Source of the DNA: Oreohelix idahoensis
Taxonomy: Eukaryota > Mollusca > Gastropoda > Stylommatophora > Oreohelicidae
DNA length: 64,000 nt
Direction of reading: 5' to 3'
NCBI GenBank assembly: GCA_024509875.1
Contig: JAMPIV010014151.1
Location: 1-64,000, forward strand
Positions 46,983-58,286 of the stretch are shown piece after piece; position 1 is the first letter of the stretch, and every line of letters starts with the position of its first letter. Under the pieces are notes generated by a model that was not told the origin of the DNA, did not search any database, and saw nothing but the letters and a program-made list of their open reading frames with translations. The translations under genes were made by a program, and so were the position numbers.

Positions 46983-49246
46983 TGTAGTGAAATTGACAGA
47001 GATACAACGGTAAAATACCTCCAAAGATAACATGTAAGGATAAAAACATAATGCGTAGGCTGCTGATAGTACATGATCGCCCAGACCGCGGGTCATCACC
47101 CTCCATAAAAAATTGACTTGCTAGACAGGAGGGGAACGGCGGATAAAAAGGAAAAAATATGACTGGAAAGATTGCGTGAGACTAGAAAGGCTAAGGAGAC
47201 GCTATTGGGGGGGAAACGGAGAAAAGTCACGTTTCCCAAGTTGACATAAAGTAAGGAACTCGACAGAAGGGACCTTGGATATGTTACGCCACAGTCATTT
47301 ATTGGTCGCTTTTGCGATACCAAGCCTTTGATTTGAATTCAGCGGCAGAACGCAGATGTTTGGAATATTACAAAAATTAAAAAGTAACTTTTTTCGTAAT
47401 ATTAATGTTAGGAATATAAAAATTAGCTGGCCGGATGGCCCATTCTGAGCAGTGAACTAATATGTTCTTAATTTTACAGACGGATAGATAATATTGAAGA
47501 TAATGACAAAAGACAGTGTTGTTCACATCAGCGACAGACTGTATGGAATAAAAAGTGTCGCTATTTGCACAAAAAAAACACGACCTTGAGACGCAGGTGT
47601 TCAAATCTACTTAGTAGGGAAGCGAAGGGACATTGGTGGGAGCTGTGTCTAAATATAACTTTTAACGACAAAATTTTGGAGGGGAGAGAAAGGTTGGTTC
47701 AAAAATCAAGTACGTTTTTGAAAAAAAAACAAGTAGAGACGGACAGACTAACAGATAAACATCCATACTTGACTGAAGCATGACTGAAATGACTTTAGGG
47801 TAGGAAATTTGAATTTGAAATAAACCTAGGCAGTGATTGGCCACAGACAATCATTTTATCGGCGCTCAGACGAGAAGTGGGGCCATTCCTCAATAGTTGT
47901 TCGATGATAGACACAGTATTTTAAAGTGTGGTAATTTCCAAATGAAAGAAAGTGAAATAAGTTCAGGGACGCCATACTATAGCCAGCAGCTCAGCTGAGT
48001 TTTGCTAGCATTTCTGTGTTCTTTATTCATAATCTGGTAAGATTGAAATTATTTCTTTGTATATTTTGAATATTGTTTAATGTTCGAGTGATTTGATACT
48101 GCCATATCATAATCTAGCCTTACAAACAAGTAGGGATTTGCTCTAGACCCCCCGCCCAAGTCAGGGTCTAGGGACCAACAATATACATAAACTGCAGCAA
48201 GGGTTAGGAAAGACAGATCAAGTGTTGAGAATAATGAAACATATTACCTATCCACTTTTAGGGAAGGAAACTAATAAATATTTTTCAGAATCTATAGTCT
48301 GGGAGGACCTATCTGATGTAAAACCACCATGGTAAATGTGCTGTTTGGTCAGAGAGATCTGACCTGTCTGTATGATGTGGTTGTTGTGTCCGTGTTGTGT
48401 CCAGACGTGGGTAGAGAATAGAATTTTGACACATAGCCAATACTTTGATTGCAGAGCTGTGAGTTTCAGTTGTCAACAAGGCGGTGTCCATTCAGTTGGT
48501 GATTTTACTCGAGTGTATCTGTGCAGTACGTTGTGACAGAGACCACTATTATTGCCCGCCAGCACGGAGAGGTGGGACCACCAGATTTCAGCACCAGAGC
48601 TACATATGCAAGTTGAGTGAGCCTCTGGTCTGCTGGAAGTTCACCAACGCCTTTTAGTTACTAATACCCCATAAAATTCCTGCAATTTACTGGACACTGT
48701 GTAGTCAATATAGACAGGTGTGATGAGGCCACCCCAACAGCACAAGCATTAACTATCCTCCCAGGTAGATGACTACTAGAACATTTTAATAAAACTAACT
48801 AGTCTAGTACTTATATATGTACACTCTTGCATTTATTATGTAACATTCCATGCATTTCTTTCATAATTTTTAAATCCTTTTTTTTTAAAAAAAAGTTCTG
48901 GTCAACATAAAACTTGATCCAGAACAAAATAATAGTAATATAATTCTATCAAAAATTTTACACTCTTGAGTTAGTTCAGTGTATTATAATATTTGTTAAA
49001 TCTTATTAGTCTGCTTAAATATCTGTGGGTGTATCCATAACTATCACACCACATTACATATCATTACCCTAGACATTTTACATAGCTACATTCATTAAGA
49101 AAAAAATTGAGTGTGAGGTCGTAGTGGTAGCAAGAAAGGCCTTCTGACAATTCACAACTACATTTTATCTCAGGAGCCTTCACAGCTGGCCTCATACATT
49201 ACATTTAGTAATATCACCATCATACAATACCATCAAACCCACTACA
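46983..49246 (+). repeat. 3' LTR, 2,264 bp
   Basis: Near-identical copy of 40032-42290, ending at 49246 before the AGCAG duplication. Differences seen by eye include G/A near 47932, C/G near 48194, A/G near 48765, A/C near 49003 and some A- or T-run lengths. Confidence 0.95.
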
Positions 49247-49251
49247 AGCAG

Positions 49252-49400
49252 ATGGAAACGAGAACCGGAGAAAGGAGTTAAAATAATGAGCAAGATATAG
49301 GACGAATTTGAGCTGATGGCACGCGACAAGAAAACTTAGTAGAAGTTTGTTGCAGGCCTATGCTTTGTGGTGAGCTAAAAGGTATTCATTGATTATGTGT
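49252..49400 (+). mobile_element. LINE A fragment, right of the LTR element
   Basis: It continues the LINE A C-terminus broken off at 40031: FELMARDKKT and FVAGLC-like coding, a GELK-like end, then an ATTGATTATG tail. It confirms the insertion point of the LTR element. Confidence 0.75.
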
Positions 49401-49756
49401 GACTTTTACTGTTTTGGCCTTGGGATTTTATTTGATAGAATAGTCACGGGTGGAGAGAGAGGTGGACAGAGTAGAAAAGACGCCAGAATGAAACATTAAA
49501 TGCAATTTTTTTATGAAAAAGTTCACGATGATGTTACATTGTAAGCTGAAAGTGTGTCCGCTGTTCACTTTACAATAAGTAGAATGAACGACCGAATGAT
49601 AAAGTTATTCTTCTAAACACACTAGCAATGAAAAAAGATACTTGGCATTGTAATCACATTCAATGGTAGATTTAAAAAGGTGAAGGTAGTTTCATAGAAG
49701 ATGCTGCTGCAAGGAAATGAGGTGTTAACGACGTCATTATATTAACCTCAACTTTA
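49401..49756. other. No recognisable feature
   Basis: Short anonymous stretch. Confidence 0.4.
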
Positions 49757-49935
49757 GGAGGTGGTGGTGATCAGTTTCGGTTCCTCGCTTCTAGTTCCTT
49801 CCCTACCTCAAGAGCAGAACCAGGTACCCATTTACAGCAAGGTAGACGGAAGCGTGACGCTACTACGTTTTGATCCCGGTAACTTTGCCTCAAAAGGTAA
49901 ACGCTCTGACCACCCTGTCAATCGTATGTTCTATA
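49757..49935 (-). mobile_element. SINE (type S1)
   Basis: Minus-strand copy with A-box-like TGGTCAGAGCG (about 49900) and the core GCTGTAAATGGGTACCTGG (about 49830). It aligns with 15023-15262. The B box is degenerate. Confidence 0.65.
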
Positions 49936-50287
49936 GGAAAGTATCAACAACAAAACTGATAGAAGATAGATGAAATTGCATATTGTAGATTACGATCCCC
50001 TACGCCCGTCGGCATGACACTTGATGATGATACACTGCATTATCATATTTTATTCAACTGTTCTCGTACATTTATTTCTGCATGTTTTATCGCGTTGCTC
50101 AATATATCGTCTTCATTAGATACGGGTATGGGTTACTGTCCGAATATTCTGGAAAATTCGATGAAGTAACGCCGCATTTGTGTATCATTGTCATAAGTCC
50201 TTACCATATTGTCATATAAAAAATTACGAATCTTTGCCGGACATTACAGACTATATGCGTGTTTATCAACTTTCTTCACAATATATA

Positions 50288-50682
50288 CATGGTGGGTCAA
50301 AAATCAAGCCTCATAGGCAGTTTATTATATTTGTTGTTACTTATTATTTTTTGTTCCAGATTGATACACTGTCACTGTTAAGAGTTGTTCTGGGGTACAT
50401 GAAACACCAATTGATCTTTTGCAGTGGTGTTTTTGCACAACAGAGCGCTTCAGTAAAATAATAATGTATGCAAGTTGTGAATGGTGACGCGTGTGTTCTC
50501 GGATGTGACACGTATGTGTCCTTTACAAGAGTCAGAGAAAATGTTACTTTATTTAAGTAAGTTCAAAGGTTATACGTCATCCGGGTAAGGAAGTGTTTAG
50601 AAGAAAATGGCAACCAATTTGAACATTGAATTTGATTTATATAATAAATTGTCTATGGGGGCTTGACTTTTGACCCACCCTG
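50288..50682. mobile_element. mariner-type MITE, 395 bp
   Basis: Inverted ends of about 40 bp with several mismatches: CATGGTGGGTCAAAAATCAA at 50288 and CAGGGTGGGTCAAAAGTCAA inward from 50682. TA flanks both ends. No transposase is recognisable. Confidence 0.82.
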
Positions 50683-51039
50683 TATATTATCACGTACGGT
50701 AGTGTTCGATCTTTCCCGGACATTATAGATTATGTGTATATTTGCCAACATTTTGTAATTTATTCTCCTGTACGGCAATGTTCAATCATTCGCGCATATT
50801 ATAGATTGTGTGTATCAAGGGCGTGCTTACAGTAGTTGGTACCCACTGTTGGAAACTGCCATACGATGTGTGATAAACGGCAATAATCATTTGGATGTCG
50901 TTTTTCCGCACCGTATAACACTTCCATCATTGCATGGTTGTATGAGATCTGTTTTTTGAAGTTATGACGTGGGAGGTAACTAAGAAACTAGAGAATCCGA
51001 ATAGCCGTCTTGATGGTGAGCAATGTTTGTGGACATGCC

Positions 51040-51480
51040 TGTGTGGCGGTATTTTTTTGTCTATTTACGTTAAGGCCACAGAGCCTAGATTTCGAATAAG
51101 TGTCAGAGGCCGTTGTGCCCATAATCATAATGAGTGTTTAAGTCCACACAGTCTATATTGTATTAAAAAGCCATAGGCCGTTATGCCCATAATTATAATA
51201 AGTGTTAAAGTCCACAGAGCCTAGATTTCGATTGTGTCAGAGGCAGTTGTGTCAATAATCATAATAAGTGTTTAAGACGACACAGTCTATATTGTATTAA
51301 ACAGCCAGAGGCCACAGTGCCTAGAATTATGATAAGTGTTAAGGCCACAGAGACCAGAATCCAGTAAAGTGTCATGAGAAACCATAGTTTCTATAACTTT
51401 GATAAATGTTAAAGTTACAGAGCCTATGATTCATTAAAATACCAGAGACCAGAGTGCCTATAATGATTATATGAGTTATC
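51040..51480. repeat. Irregular tandem repeat
   Basis: Variants of a module with CCACAGAGCCTAGA, GTGTCAGAGGCCGTTGTGCC and ATAATAAGTGTTAA recur at irregular intervals of roughly 55-75 bases. The last 185 bases recur at 52387-52570. Confidence 0.8.
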
Positions 51481-51778
51481 ACAATGACAGTGGTGATATA
51501 TCTGCAATGATAGCAGAATAAACGTATTTAATTCTTGATGGTACGGAATGGAATATCTACATTTCTCTTAACTGTGTTGGCAAATTGAATTATGATTAAA
51601 GGGAATCCAGATCGATTACACACGGAGTTAGTGTTGAATCCTTTCACCATATGTCATGTTTCGTATGGTTGTTCATGAATCTAAATGATTGTTAAGTCTA
51701 GTCAGCAATAACTACGAACTCGAAACAAGAATCAAAATGTTATGGACTTTCTTCAGTAATGGCGCTTGTTAATCAAAC

Positions 51779-51994
51779 TACACTACCATAGGCATAACAA
51801 AAGGAACCGGGTCATTGACACCCGGGGTGGACCCTTCCTTTGCCCCACCCCCCAATCTACACATACAAATATTTTATGTTTGTAACTAGATTTTTAAACT
51901 GCACAGTACTGTCTTAATAGGTCCGATGGCGTCCCCATCCAGGCTGTCACCCGGGGAGAACCGCCCCCTCGAACACCCTTAGTACGCCACTGGT
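51779..51994. mobile_element. Possible MITE, about 215 bp
   Basis: CACTACCATAGGCATAAC at one end and CCAGTGGCGTACTAAGGG (minus strand) at the other are loosely complementary. Inside each lies a CCCGGG-rich stretch (GACACCCGGGGTGGACC; CCCCGGGTGACAGCC on the minus strand). The layout is typical of GC-rich-ended MITEs. It lies between the two parts of the tandem repeat. Confidence 0.45.
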
Positions 51995-52386
51995 GTGTGT
52001 TTTATTATCTTTCTTCACTATGTTCTCGTGTACCATCGTTGGAGGCGGGGACAGGGTCGAAGTAGGGGGATGCAGGGCTCGGGGTGAAGTATGGTTGTGG
52101 GTTATCCCACGGGACCGCTGCGATAGCCATAATGTCGGCCTGGGTCAACTTGAAAAGTTGCTGACCAACGAGGTTATGGCGCTGCTGTAACTGACCTAGT
52201 AATTATTCTCTTGCTAAGAAGACTAAACAGCAGATGTTAACGGTATTAGGACCGGAAACATCAAAGAGTACGCACAAGGAATTCGACCAAAACGGCAACA
52301 TTAAATGTTAGTGGGCTAGGCGACACAAAATCAGAACTAATAAGCTTTATGACAAAGAAACAATTTCTCAAGTACGGTACTTCTCT

Positions 52387-52570
52387 ATATTGTATTAAAC
52401 AGCCAGAGGCCACAGTGCCTAGAATTATGATAAGTGTTAAGGCCACAGAGCCCAGAATCCAGTAGAGTGTCATGAGAGATCACAGTATAATTTTGATCAG
52501 TGTTAGGGATACAGAGCCTATGATTCATTAAAATGCCAGAGACCAGAGTGCCTATAATGATTATATGAGT
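52387..52570. repeat. Direct duplication of 51287-51475
   Basis: Nearly identical over about 185 bases (TCTATATTGTATTAAACAGC onward to GTGCCTATAATGATTATATG), about 1.1 kb downstream of the first copy. Confidence 0.9.
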
Positions 52571-52589
52571 CTTTCCCAGACTTTGATAA

Positions 52590-52725
52590 TTGTCGCACAC
52601 TGATAAGTATTTATTCCGGTGCATTGTACTTTTTTCAAGCGTTACTTTATACATGATGTTGTGCGTGATTTCAAATTCATTACTGATGAAAACCAATCTT
52701 TCCCCAGACATTTGGTCATGTTTGC
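52590..52725. repeat. Unclassified repeat R1, copy 1
   Basis: It shares GTGCGTGATTTCAAATTCAT, then ACTGATGAAAACCAATC and CCCCAGACATTTGGT, with 56955-57080 and partly with 62213-62280. All three end near a GAT/CAT-rich stretch, so it may be a 3' end of some retroelement. Confidence 0.55.
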
Positions 52726-52727
52726 AT

Positions 52728-53320
52728 TATCATCATCATTATTATCATCATCATCATTACAATCATCATCAGCATTACCATCATCTTCATCATCATTACC
52801 ACCTCCATCATCATTATCAGTACCATCATCATCATCAGCATGATGCATCATAACCATCACCATCATCGGTACCATCATCATCAGCATCATCATTACCATC
52901 ACCATCATAATTATCATCATCATTATCATTACCATCAACATTACCTTCACAATCATCTTTACCTTAACCATCACCATCATCATTACATACCATCATCATC
53001 ACCATCATCATTACCATCACCATTATCATTACCACCACCTTCATCGTCACCATCATCATTACCTTAACTATCATCATTACCATCACCATCATCATTACCA
53101 TCACCATCATCATTACTATCAACATTATCATTACTATAACCATCATCATTTTCATGACCATTATCATTACCATCACTATCATAATTACTCTCACCATCAT
53201 CATTCCATCATCATCATTATCATCACCATCATCATTATTATTATCATCACCATCATCATTATTATTATTATTATCATCATTATTATTACAATCACCATCA
53301 TCATCACTATCATCATCATT
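52728..53320. repeat. (CAT)n microsatellite, about 600 bp
   Basis: Imperfect (CAT)n/(ATT)n. Open frames in it (His, Ser or Met runs) are composition artefacts. Confidence 0.95.
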
Positions 53321-53329
53321 AACATTTAG

Positions 53330-53625
53330 CTCCGCATGGGGCGTAAGCCTTCAATAAATTTATGCTATATCCTCCTATCTTGTGCCATCAGCCCACGGTC
53401 TTTCCGTGTTTTCTATATCTCTTGTATTTCTATCTCCAGCTTTCATCTTCTCATGATTTTTTTACTCCCTATGTTACCTTGGGGTAGTCCAGAACAAATA
53501 CTACATGGTAACGCTATCGACAGGTTTTCTAAATGTATGTCCTATCCATCGCCAGTGTCTTAATATCACCCGATGTTCCGCCGTTATCTCTCCGGTTCTT
53601 GTCATCACTTCCGTATTGGTGATCT
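53330..53625 (-). mobile_element. LINE A 3' fragment, diverged
   Basis: It matches the LINE A 3' region (TTAGCTCCGCATGGGGCGTA; CTATCCATCGCCAGTGTCTT; GGTTCTTGTCATCA). Strongly decayed. Confidence 0.7.
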
Positions 53626-53997
53626 ATTTACGATTTTTCTCGTGGCGCGCTCGCCCTTCTGTGGGCGTGCTAGTGTAACAGGTAGTGTCGGTAATCTGAA
53701 ATTTGGTCGGAAGTAATTTTTATAACAATGACTTTTATGAGGGAAACTAACGGACTTATACATTTATAATCAAAGGGCAATAATCCATGGTACGTTGACG
53801 TAGAGGACAAGAGTAGGGTTGAATCCTTTGTGCAGTGTTTAGTTAAGCTGACCTTGACAGAGTATTTTTTTTTAATCGTACGCCCACTATTTCTCGAGGC
53901 GAAATCTCCTGTTAATATGTCTAATCTGAGACTGATTTTACGTGAGTATCCCTGTTTTCCCTGTACAATTACAGGTGTCTTCTCGCCATTCAGGCAG

Positions 53998-54238
53998 ATA
54001 CTCGCCGATTTCGGAGGTGCCCATTAGAGCTGGGTCGGCTCTGGAGCCGTTCAAGTTATTCCAGTCCCTGGTCGACGACAATCCTACAAATGTCTTCGCC
54101 AGGGCTCGAATTAATCCTGTCCAATTCCCGGTCGACGACACTCTGTCAAATGTCCTCGCCAGGACTCGAACCTGGATCACCCGATCGCCAGCGCAGTGTG
54201 GTAACCATTACACCATCGCGCCTCCCAACCGAGTATTA
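53998..54238 (-). mobile_element. tRNA-derived SINE (type S4) with internal duplication
   Basis: The minus strand starts GGTTGGGAGGCGCGATGGTG with A-box TGGTGTAATGG and a perfect B box GGTTCGAGTCC (about 54163-54173). Acceptor and anticodon stems do not pair well. Downstream, a 70-base block (GACATTTG then GTCGTCGACC) is present twice. Confidence 0.7.
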
Positions 54239-55440
54239 TAAAGTTAAGTTTGGAGTTTGATGCAGCTACGCGAGTGAAGAGATTTTGCACGGGAAATTTA
54301 TATTTCGAGTGAACTGTTTTGTTCTAGAATGTTCAGAATATAGTTTTTGTTGTAAATCATGGTTCATAATAAAATCAGTCAGATTCGAGAACGTGTTAGC
54401 GTAGGTTCAGAAATGGGCTCTCTTCCAAGTGTGTGTAAAGACAGCATTTTATAAGTAGTTTGCGCTATTGAGGGTTATCATCGGACGATAAGCCAAAGTC
54501 CCTTTCGTTGATTGCTGTGGTCACAGAAATAATGCACTATCGTATAGACCCTCAATCGCAAATCCATGCCATAATCATGTATGACAGATTTGTGAGTTAT
54601 TCTAAGGACAAGAAGACAGTGTTGCCAATTCAAGAAAATGTGTGTGTTTTCTAAACAAACCAGGTACGTTGAAATTTAAGAGTCTTACTGGTAGTGCAGT
54701 TTTGTAGGCAAGATGACAGACTAACGAATATTATATAAACTTGGGAAATTGTCACCCCTGGCGGTAGGCCAGTATTCTCTAAGATGCACCAAGTAAATGT
54801 GATAGGGTGGGCGAGATGATGATGATGCTGTTGTGATATGTGATCTTTTCTTACACATTCGCAACCGACCCGATCAACAATAAAACTGATCCTAAGGCAG
54901 GGGCTGTATTTATTCATACAACCCTGTCAGTGACCTTAACCCACAAAGCAAACTAATGAACAAACATTAAACCAGTAACCAAACAAACAAAACACCCAGC
55001 CAGTGCTCAATTGCAAATAAGTCCTAGGCATGTTCTTGAACTAGACTTTAACAGCGACTTGCCCCAGCGTCTAGCGTGGAAAAATAACAGAGGATTTCAA
55101 TCGCCGGGCAGCTTCGGCGCTCCTCTCTTCTGATTGGCTGCTATCCGTAAGCGATAGACTAATGTTCTATTTTTAGATCCTGACTAAGTAACACTAAAAT
55201 GGCTGCCAAATCGCTATGTTTTTAGTAAAAAGGTAGAGAACGACAGACAAAATGGCGATGACATGGTGGCGCTGTCACATAAAGACTACCGAAAGTAAGC
55301 TTAAACAGAAGAAATATATCAGAATATTGTGAAAGGACAAGGTTTACGTGAAGAATTTAGAGGACAGAAAATATTGACAGCAACGGTTTTCATGTTGTGA
55401 CCGCCATAACCAATAGAGACAGCTAGAACGACTGAAGCAG
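54239..55440. other. Anonymous sequence
   Basis: No domain or element recognised. A small direct repeat, AGAGTGAACGAGAGAGCA twice, lies at 55442-55479. Confidence 0.35.
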
Positions 55441-55859
55441 CAAGAGTGAACGAGAGAGCAAGAGTGAACGAGAGAGCAAGGCGTTGTATTGAATTCATTG
55501 ATTTGAAATTGTTGCTGTACCTGTTGGCCAAACCTCAAGGGAAGGTTGGGCACGTCATCTTTGCATTCTTTACTTTATTCTATGTAAATAAAGTTCTACC
55601 TATTTGCTACTGCTGTCAGAGTGAAGTCATTAATCGATCATGGAGATCATTCATCATTTGTCAGTATTGAACCGTTGTCGTTATATTGAGAGAAAGCAGA
55701 AGTCTAACACCACCAAACATAAATAAGCTGCCTACTGTTCAGGGTAGAGATCCGAATCCACTATACGATCAACACAAGGTATAAGTAGGGTATAGTAAAC
55801 AACCATCACCAACGGCCACATTAGGTCGTTGCCGCCTTTAGGGACGTCCCAGTTTATAT

Positions 55860-56005
55860 ATTTATTTTTATTTAAATTCGTATGTGTAATAATTAACCCT
55901 CGCTTTTTTTCGTTTCCCTGACGAAGGCCTTGTGGTCGCAACATTGGCTATTTTCTTTGTCTTTTGTCCTCGTAAAACGAATCACCTTTTTTTACAGGCT
56001 TTTCT
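55860..56005 (+). mobile_element. Partial copy of the 57.3-kb foldback element, hammerhead-like core
   Basis: It contains CCTGACGAAGGCCTTGTGGT then CGCAAC, followed by GGCTATTTTCTTTGTC and TCCTCGTAAAACGAATCACC, shared with both arms at 57327-57930. CTGACGA, a GGCC/GGTC stem and GCAAC echo the hammerhead core CTGANGA...GAAA, but GCAA breaks it. Confidence 0.55.
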
Positions 56006-56564
56006 TTAACTTGCAACGTATGTCACCTTCAAATCTTGCAATCGATTTTGCGATCACTTCCAGATGAGCAATAGCTCTGAAACTTGGCAAAGTTGTGTAT
56101 TTCCAATGACAATACAATAATCAGTCGTAAAAGTAATACAATTAATAACATTAAAATTAATATTAATTTTTGTTTGTTTGTATTGTTTCATCAGTGAAAT
56201 GGGCGATAACTGCAAATAATCTAGGTGTATTCTTTCCAACAAGATTGTCTTTCTTGAGAGAAATATTAAAACGTTTCCTCCCTCCTCCCTCCACACACAC
56301 ACACACTATTGCACGCGCGTGCACAGACATACTCGCAACTGACAACTACATTTAAAAAAATGTAATTTATAACTCTTATCAAAATTTAAAAAACAATTTA
56401 AAAGAATATTAACTTTCCGTGTAATATACTGAATAATGAAATCCGCCTTCTGTGCTCTGGACTCGTTTATCGCAAACTGATAATGTCATTAGCGGATCGA
56501 TTACATTTGACGTAAATGTACAAACAAACAAAAAGTAACACTAAAAAGAAGAAAATATAAAAAT
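56006..56564. other. No recognisable feature
   Basis: AT-rich with a short (CA)n near 56289. Confidence 0.35.
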
Positions 56565-56882
56565 ATTTTAAAAAATATTTTAAACACAGGCTTTTAATGC
56601 ATTAAAAAGCCACAAATAATTTTTCACGGAGTTTATAGCTTACAGTAAAAAAATATAACATCAAATTGACAAAAAGCCTGGGGCGCTGATTCTACATGAA
56701 ATTAACTTCTGCTTTATACTTCATTAGACACTTATGGATAAAATATATGATAAGCGCTTAAGCGCCCCACGCTTTTTGTCATTTTGATGTTACATTTTTT
56801 ACTGTAAGCTATAAACTCCGTGAAATAGTATTTGCGGCATTTTAGTGCATTAAAAGCCTGTGTTTAAAATATTTTTAAATAT
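56565..56882. mobile_element. Foldback MITE, about 318 bp
   Basis: The left arm (about 56565-56690) and right arm (about 56757-56882) are complementary over about 125 bases, with few mismatches. Shared blocks include AAACACAGGCTTTTAATGCA, CACGGAGTTTATAGCTTACA and TGACAAAAAGC. The unpaired centre is short. No coding. Confidence 0.88.
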
Positions 56883-56954
56883 CTTTTTTTATTAGATTTT
56901 TGTTCATACCCATGCACCGCGATCTATGTGTACCATAAATGTTTGTATACTTGC

Positions 56955-57080
56955 ATGGTTCTATTTCAGTGCATGGTACTTTTTCAATGGTCACTGGGTC
57001 CATGATGTGTGCGTGATTTCAAATTCATTACTAATGTAAGCCAATCCAATCGTTCCCCGTACATTTGGTAATGTTAGCAT
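56955..57080. repeat. Unclassified repeat R1, copy 2
   Basis: Same block as 52590-52725 (GTGCGTGATTTCAAATTCAT then AATGTAAGCCAATCC). Confidence 0.55.
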
Positions 57081-57084
57081 CATC

Positions 57085-57296
57085 ACCATTGGCATTGCTA
57101 GTTAACCTCCCCAAGGTTTTCAACAAGCTAATGCTCCGTTCCTCCTGTCTCGTGCCATCCGGTCAACGTCTCTTTATGTCTTCTTTATCCCTGTTATGTA
57201 TGTCCCAATTTTTTATCCCCATCTGTTTTTTTGTTGTTGTTGTTGTTGTTTTTTTGCTGTTCCTCTGCTTCTTTGACCCTGGAAGTTGAGGGGAAC
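57085..57296 (-). mobile_element. LINE A 3' fragment, left part
   Basis: Decayed LINE A 3' end (CCTCCCCAAGG then TTTTCAACAAGCTAATGC), including a (TTG)n expansion at 57231-57250. It appears to continue beyond the foldback element at 57957-58075. Confidence 0.6.
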
Positions 57297-57326
57297 TGCG
57301 GTAAGACGTGGAATACAATGGGTGGG

Positions 57327-57930
57327 TTTGAAAAAAAATCGAAAAAAGGTGATTCGTCTTACGAGGACAAAAGACAAAGAAAATAGTCTTGTTACATTGT
57401 TAAGTTTGCCTTCGTCAGGAAAGGAAAGAAAGTGAAGTCCTAGATAGGTACACATTAAAAAATTAATTTAAAATAATAAAAAAATGCGTAATAAAATTCT
57501 GCGGTACTTCCCTGAAGGCAAGAACCGAAATTCGTTGGCTTGTTGAAGAGTCGCGTGGCTGTAAATGAAAGCGACTTGCCGAAGGGTGTACATACAATTA
57601 TTGTGAAGACACCCGGAGGCGGCAGGAAGTCGCAAATAATTTTTTCTGTTCAGCCACGCGCTCTTCAATAAAGCTGGGACAGCGTAAATCTTAATGCTTT
57701 CTTGCCTCCCCCAGGCAAGTACCCAGTTTTTATTTTATTATTTTATTAAGTTTTTTATACTGTCCTATCTAGGACTTCAGTTTCTTTCTTTTCCTGATTA
57801 AAGCCTTGTGCCGAGAGGTGAACGTAGACTATTTTTTTGTCATTTTTGTCCTCGTAAGACATTTAATGTACCATAAGCGTTTTTTCGGGATTTCGAACAT
57901 GGTTTTTTTCAAACCTCTAACCCTTCAATC
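57327..57930. mobile_element. Foldback element, about 600 bp
   Basis: Inverted arms (57327-57460 and about 57760-57930) share GTTTGAAAAAAA, GTCTTACGAGGACAAAA, CTATTTTCTTTG-like and CCTAGATAGG blocks. It seems to interrupt a LINE A fragment. Its arms carry decayed hammerhead-like sequence (CTGACGAAGGC; CTGATTAAAGCC). Confidence 0.65.
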
Positions 57931-57956
57931 GGACCCTTAGTAAATGTTATGCATGC

Positions 57957-58075
57957 CATGATAAATACTGCCTCTAATGCTATCAACAGGATTCCATCTT
58001 CAGCGTCTTGTTCTAATCTCCTGCTACACTAGAACTTGTCTGGTTCTTTTGTTTCTTTATCATGTTTTACATTGT
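57957..58075 (-). mobile_element. LINE A 3' fragment, right part
   Basis: Matches the LINE A segment AATGCTATCAACAGG then ACTTGTCTGGTTCTT. Confidence 0.6.
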
Positions 58076-58286
58076 CCGCAATTTTTTATCCCCATTGTCG
58101 TGTTTGCAGATTTTATATGCGCGTGATTTTACATCCAAGATCAGCACACGCAAAACTGAAGCTATAAAGATTAGTAGATCACAGACCCGCTTGATATACA
58201 CACCAATAACGTTCAGCTAAAACACATTCCGGCGTTTAAATATCTAGTGCAAATTTGTAACATAAAATGGAAGACTATTGAAACAA

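Larger units (their letters stand above)
40032..49246 (+). mobile_element. Gmr1-like Ty3/gypsy LTR retrotransposon, full length, 9.2 kb
   Basis: Two near-identical LTRs (40032-42290 and 46983-49246) start TGTAGTG and end CACTACA. AGCAG flanks the element on both sides (40027-40031 and 49247-49251) as a 5-bp target duplication. The interior holds a primer-binding site, a gag-protease-integrase-RT-RNase H coding region and a purine-rich tract. Integrase precedes RT, which is the Gmr1 arrangement. By eye the LTRs differ by about seven substitutions plus a few homopolymer-length changes over 2.26 kb, so insertion was recent. Two frame breaks in RT make this copy, as assembled, defective. Confidence 0.93.

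Noticed and set aside
47662..48491. Genes inside the LTRs
   Set aside because: Short frames appear in both LTRs only because the LTRs are identical; they lack domains and good starts.
52642..53203. Met/Asp- or His/Ser-rich proteins on both strands
   Set aside because: Both strands and all frames are open because of the CAT microsatellite; nothing protein-like remains outside it.
54130..54238. Functional tRNA gene
   Set aside because: The A and B boxes are good, but acceptor and anticodon stems do not pair, and a SINE-like body with a duplication follows.
55921..55950. Active hammerhead ribozyme
   Set aside because: The GAAA core position reads GCAA, and I could not draw stems I and III with a cleavage site. 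Reported only as a decayed core.
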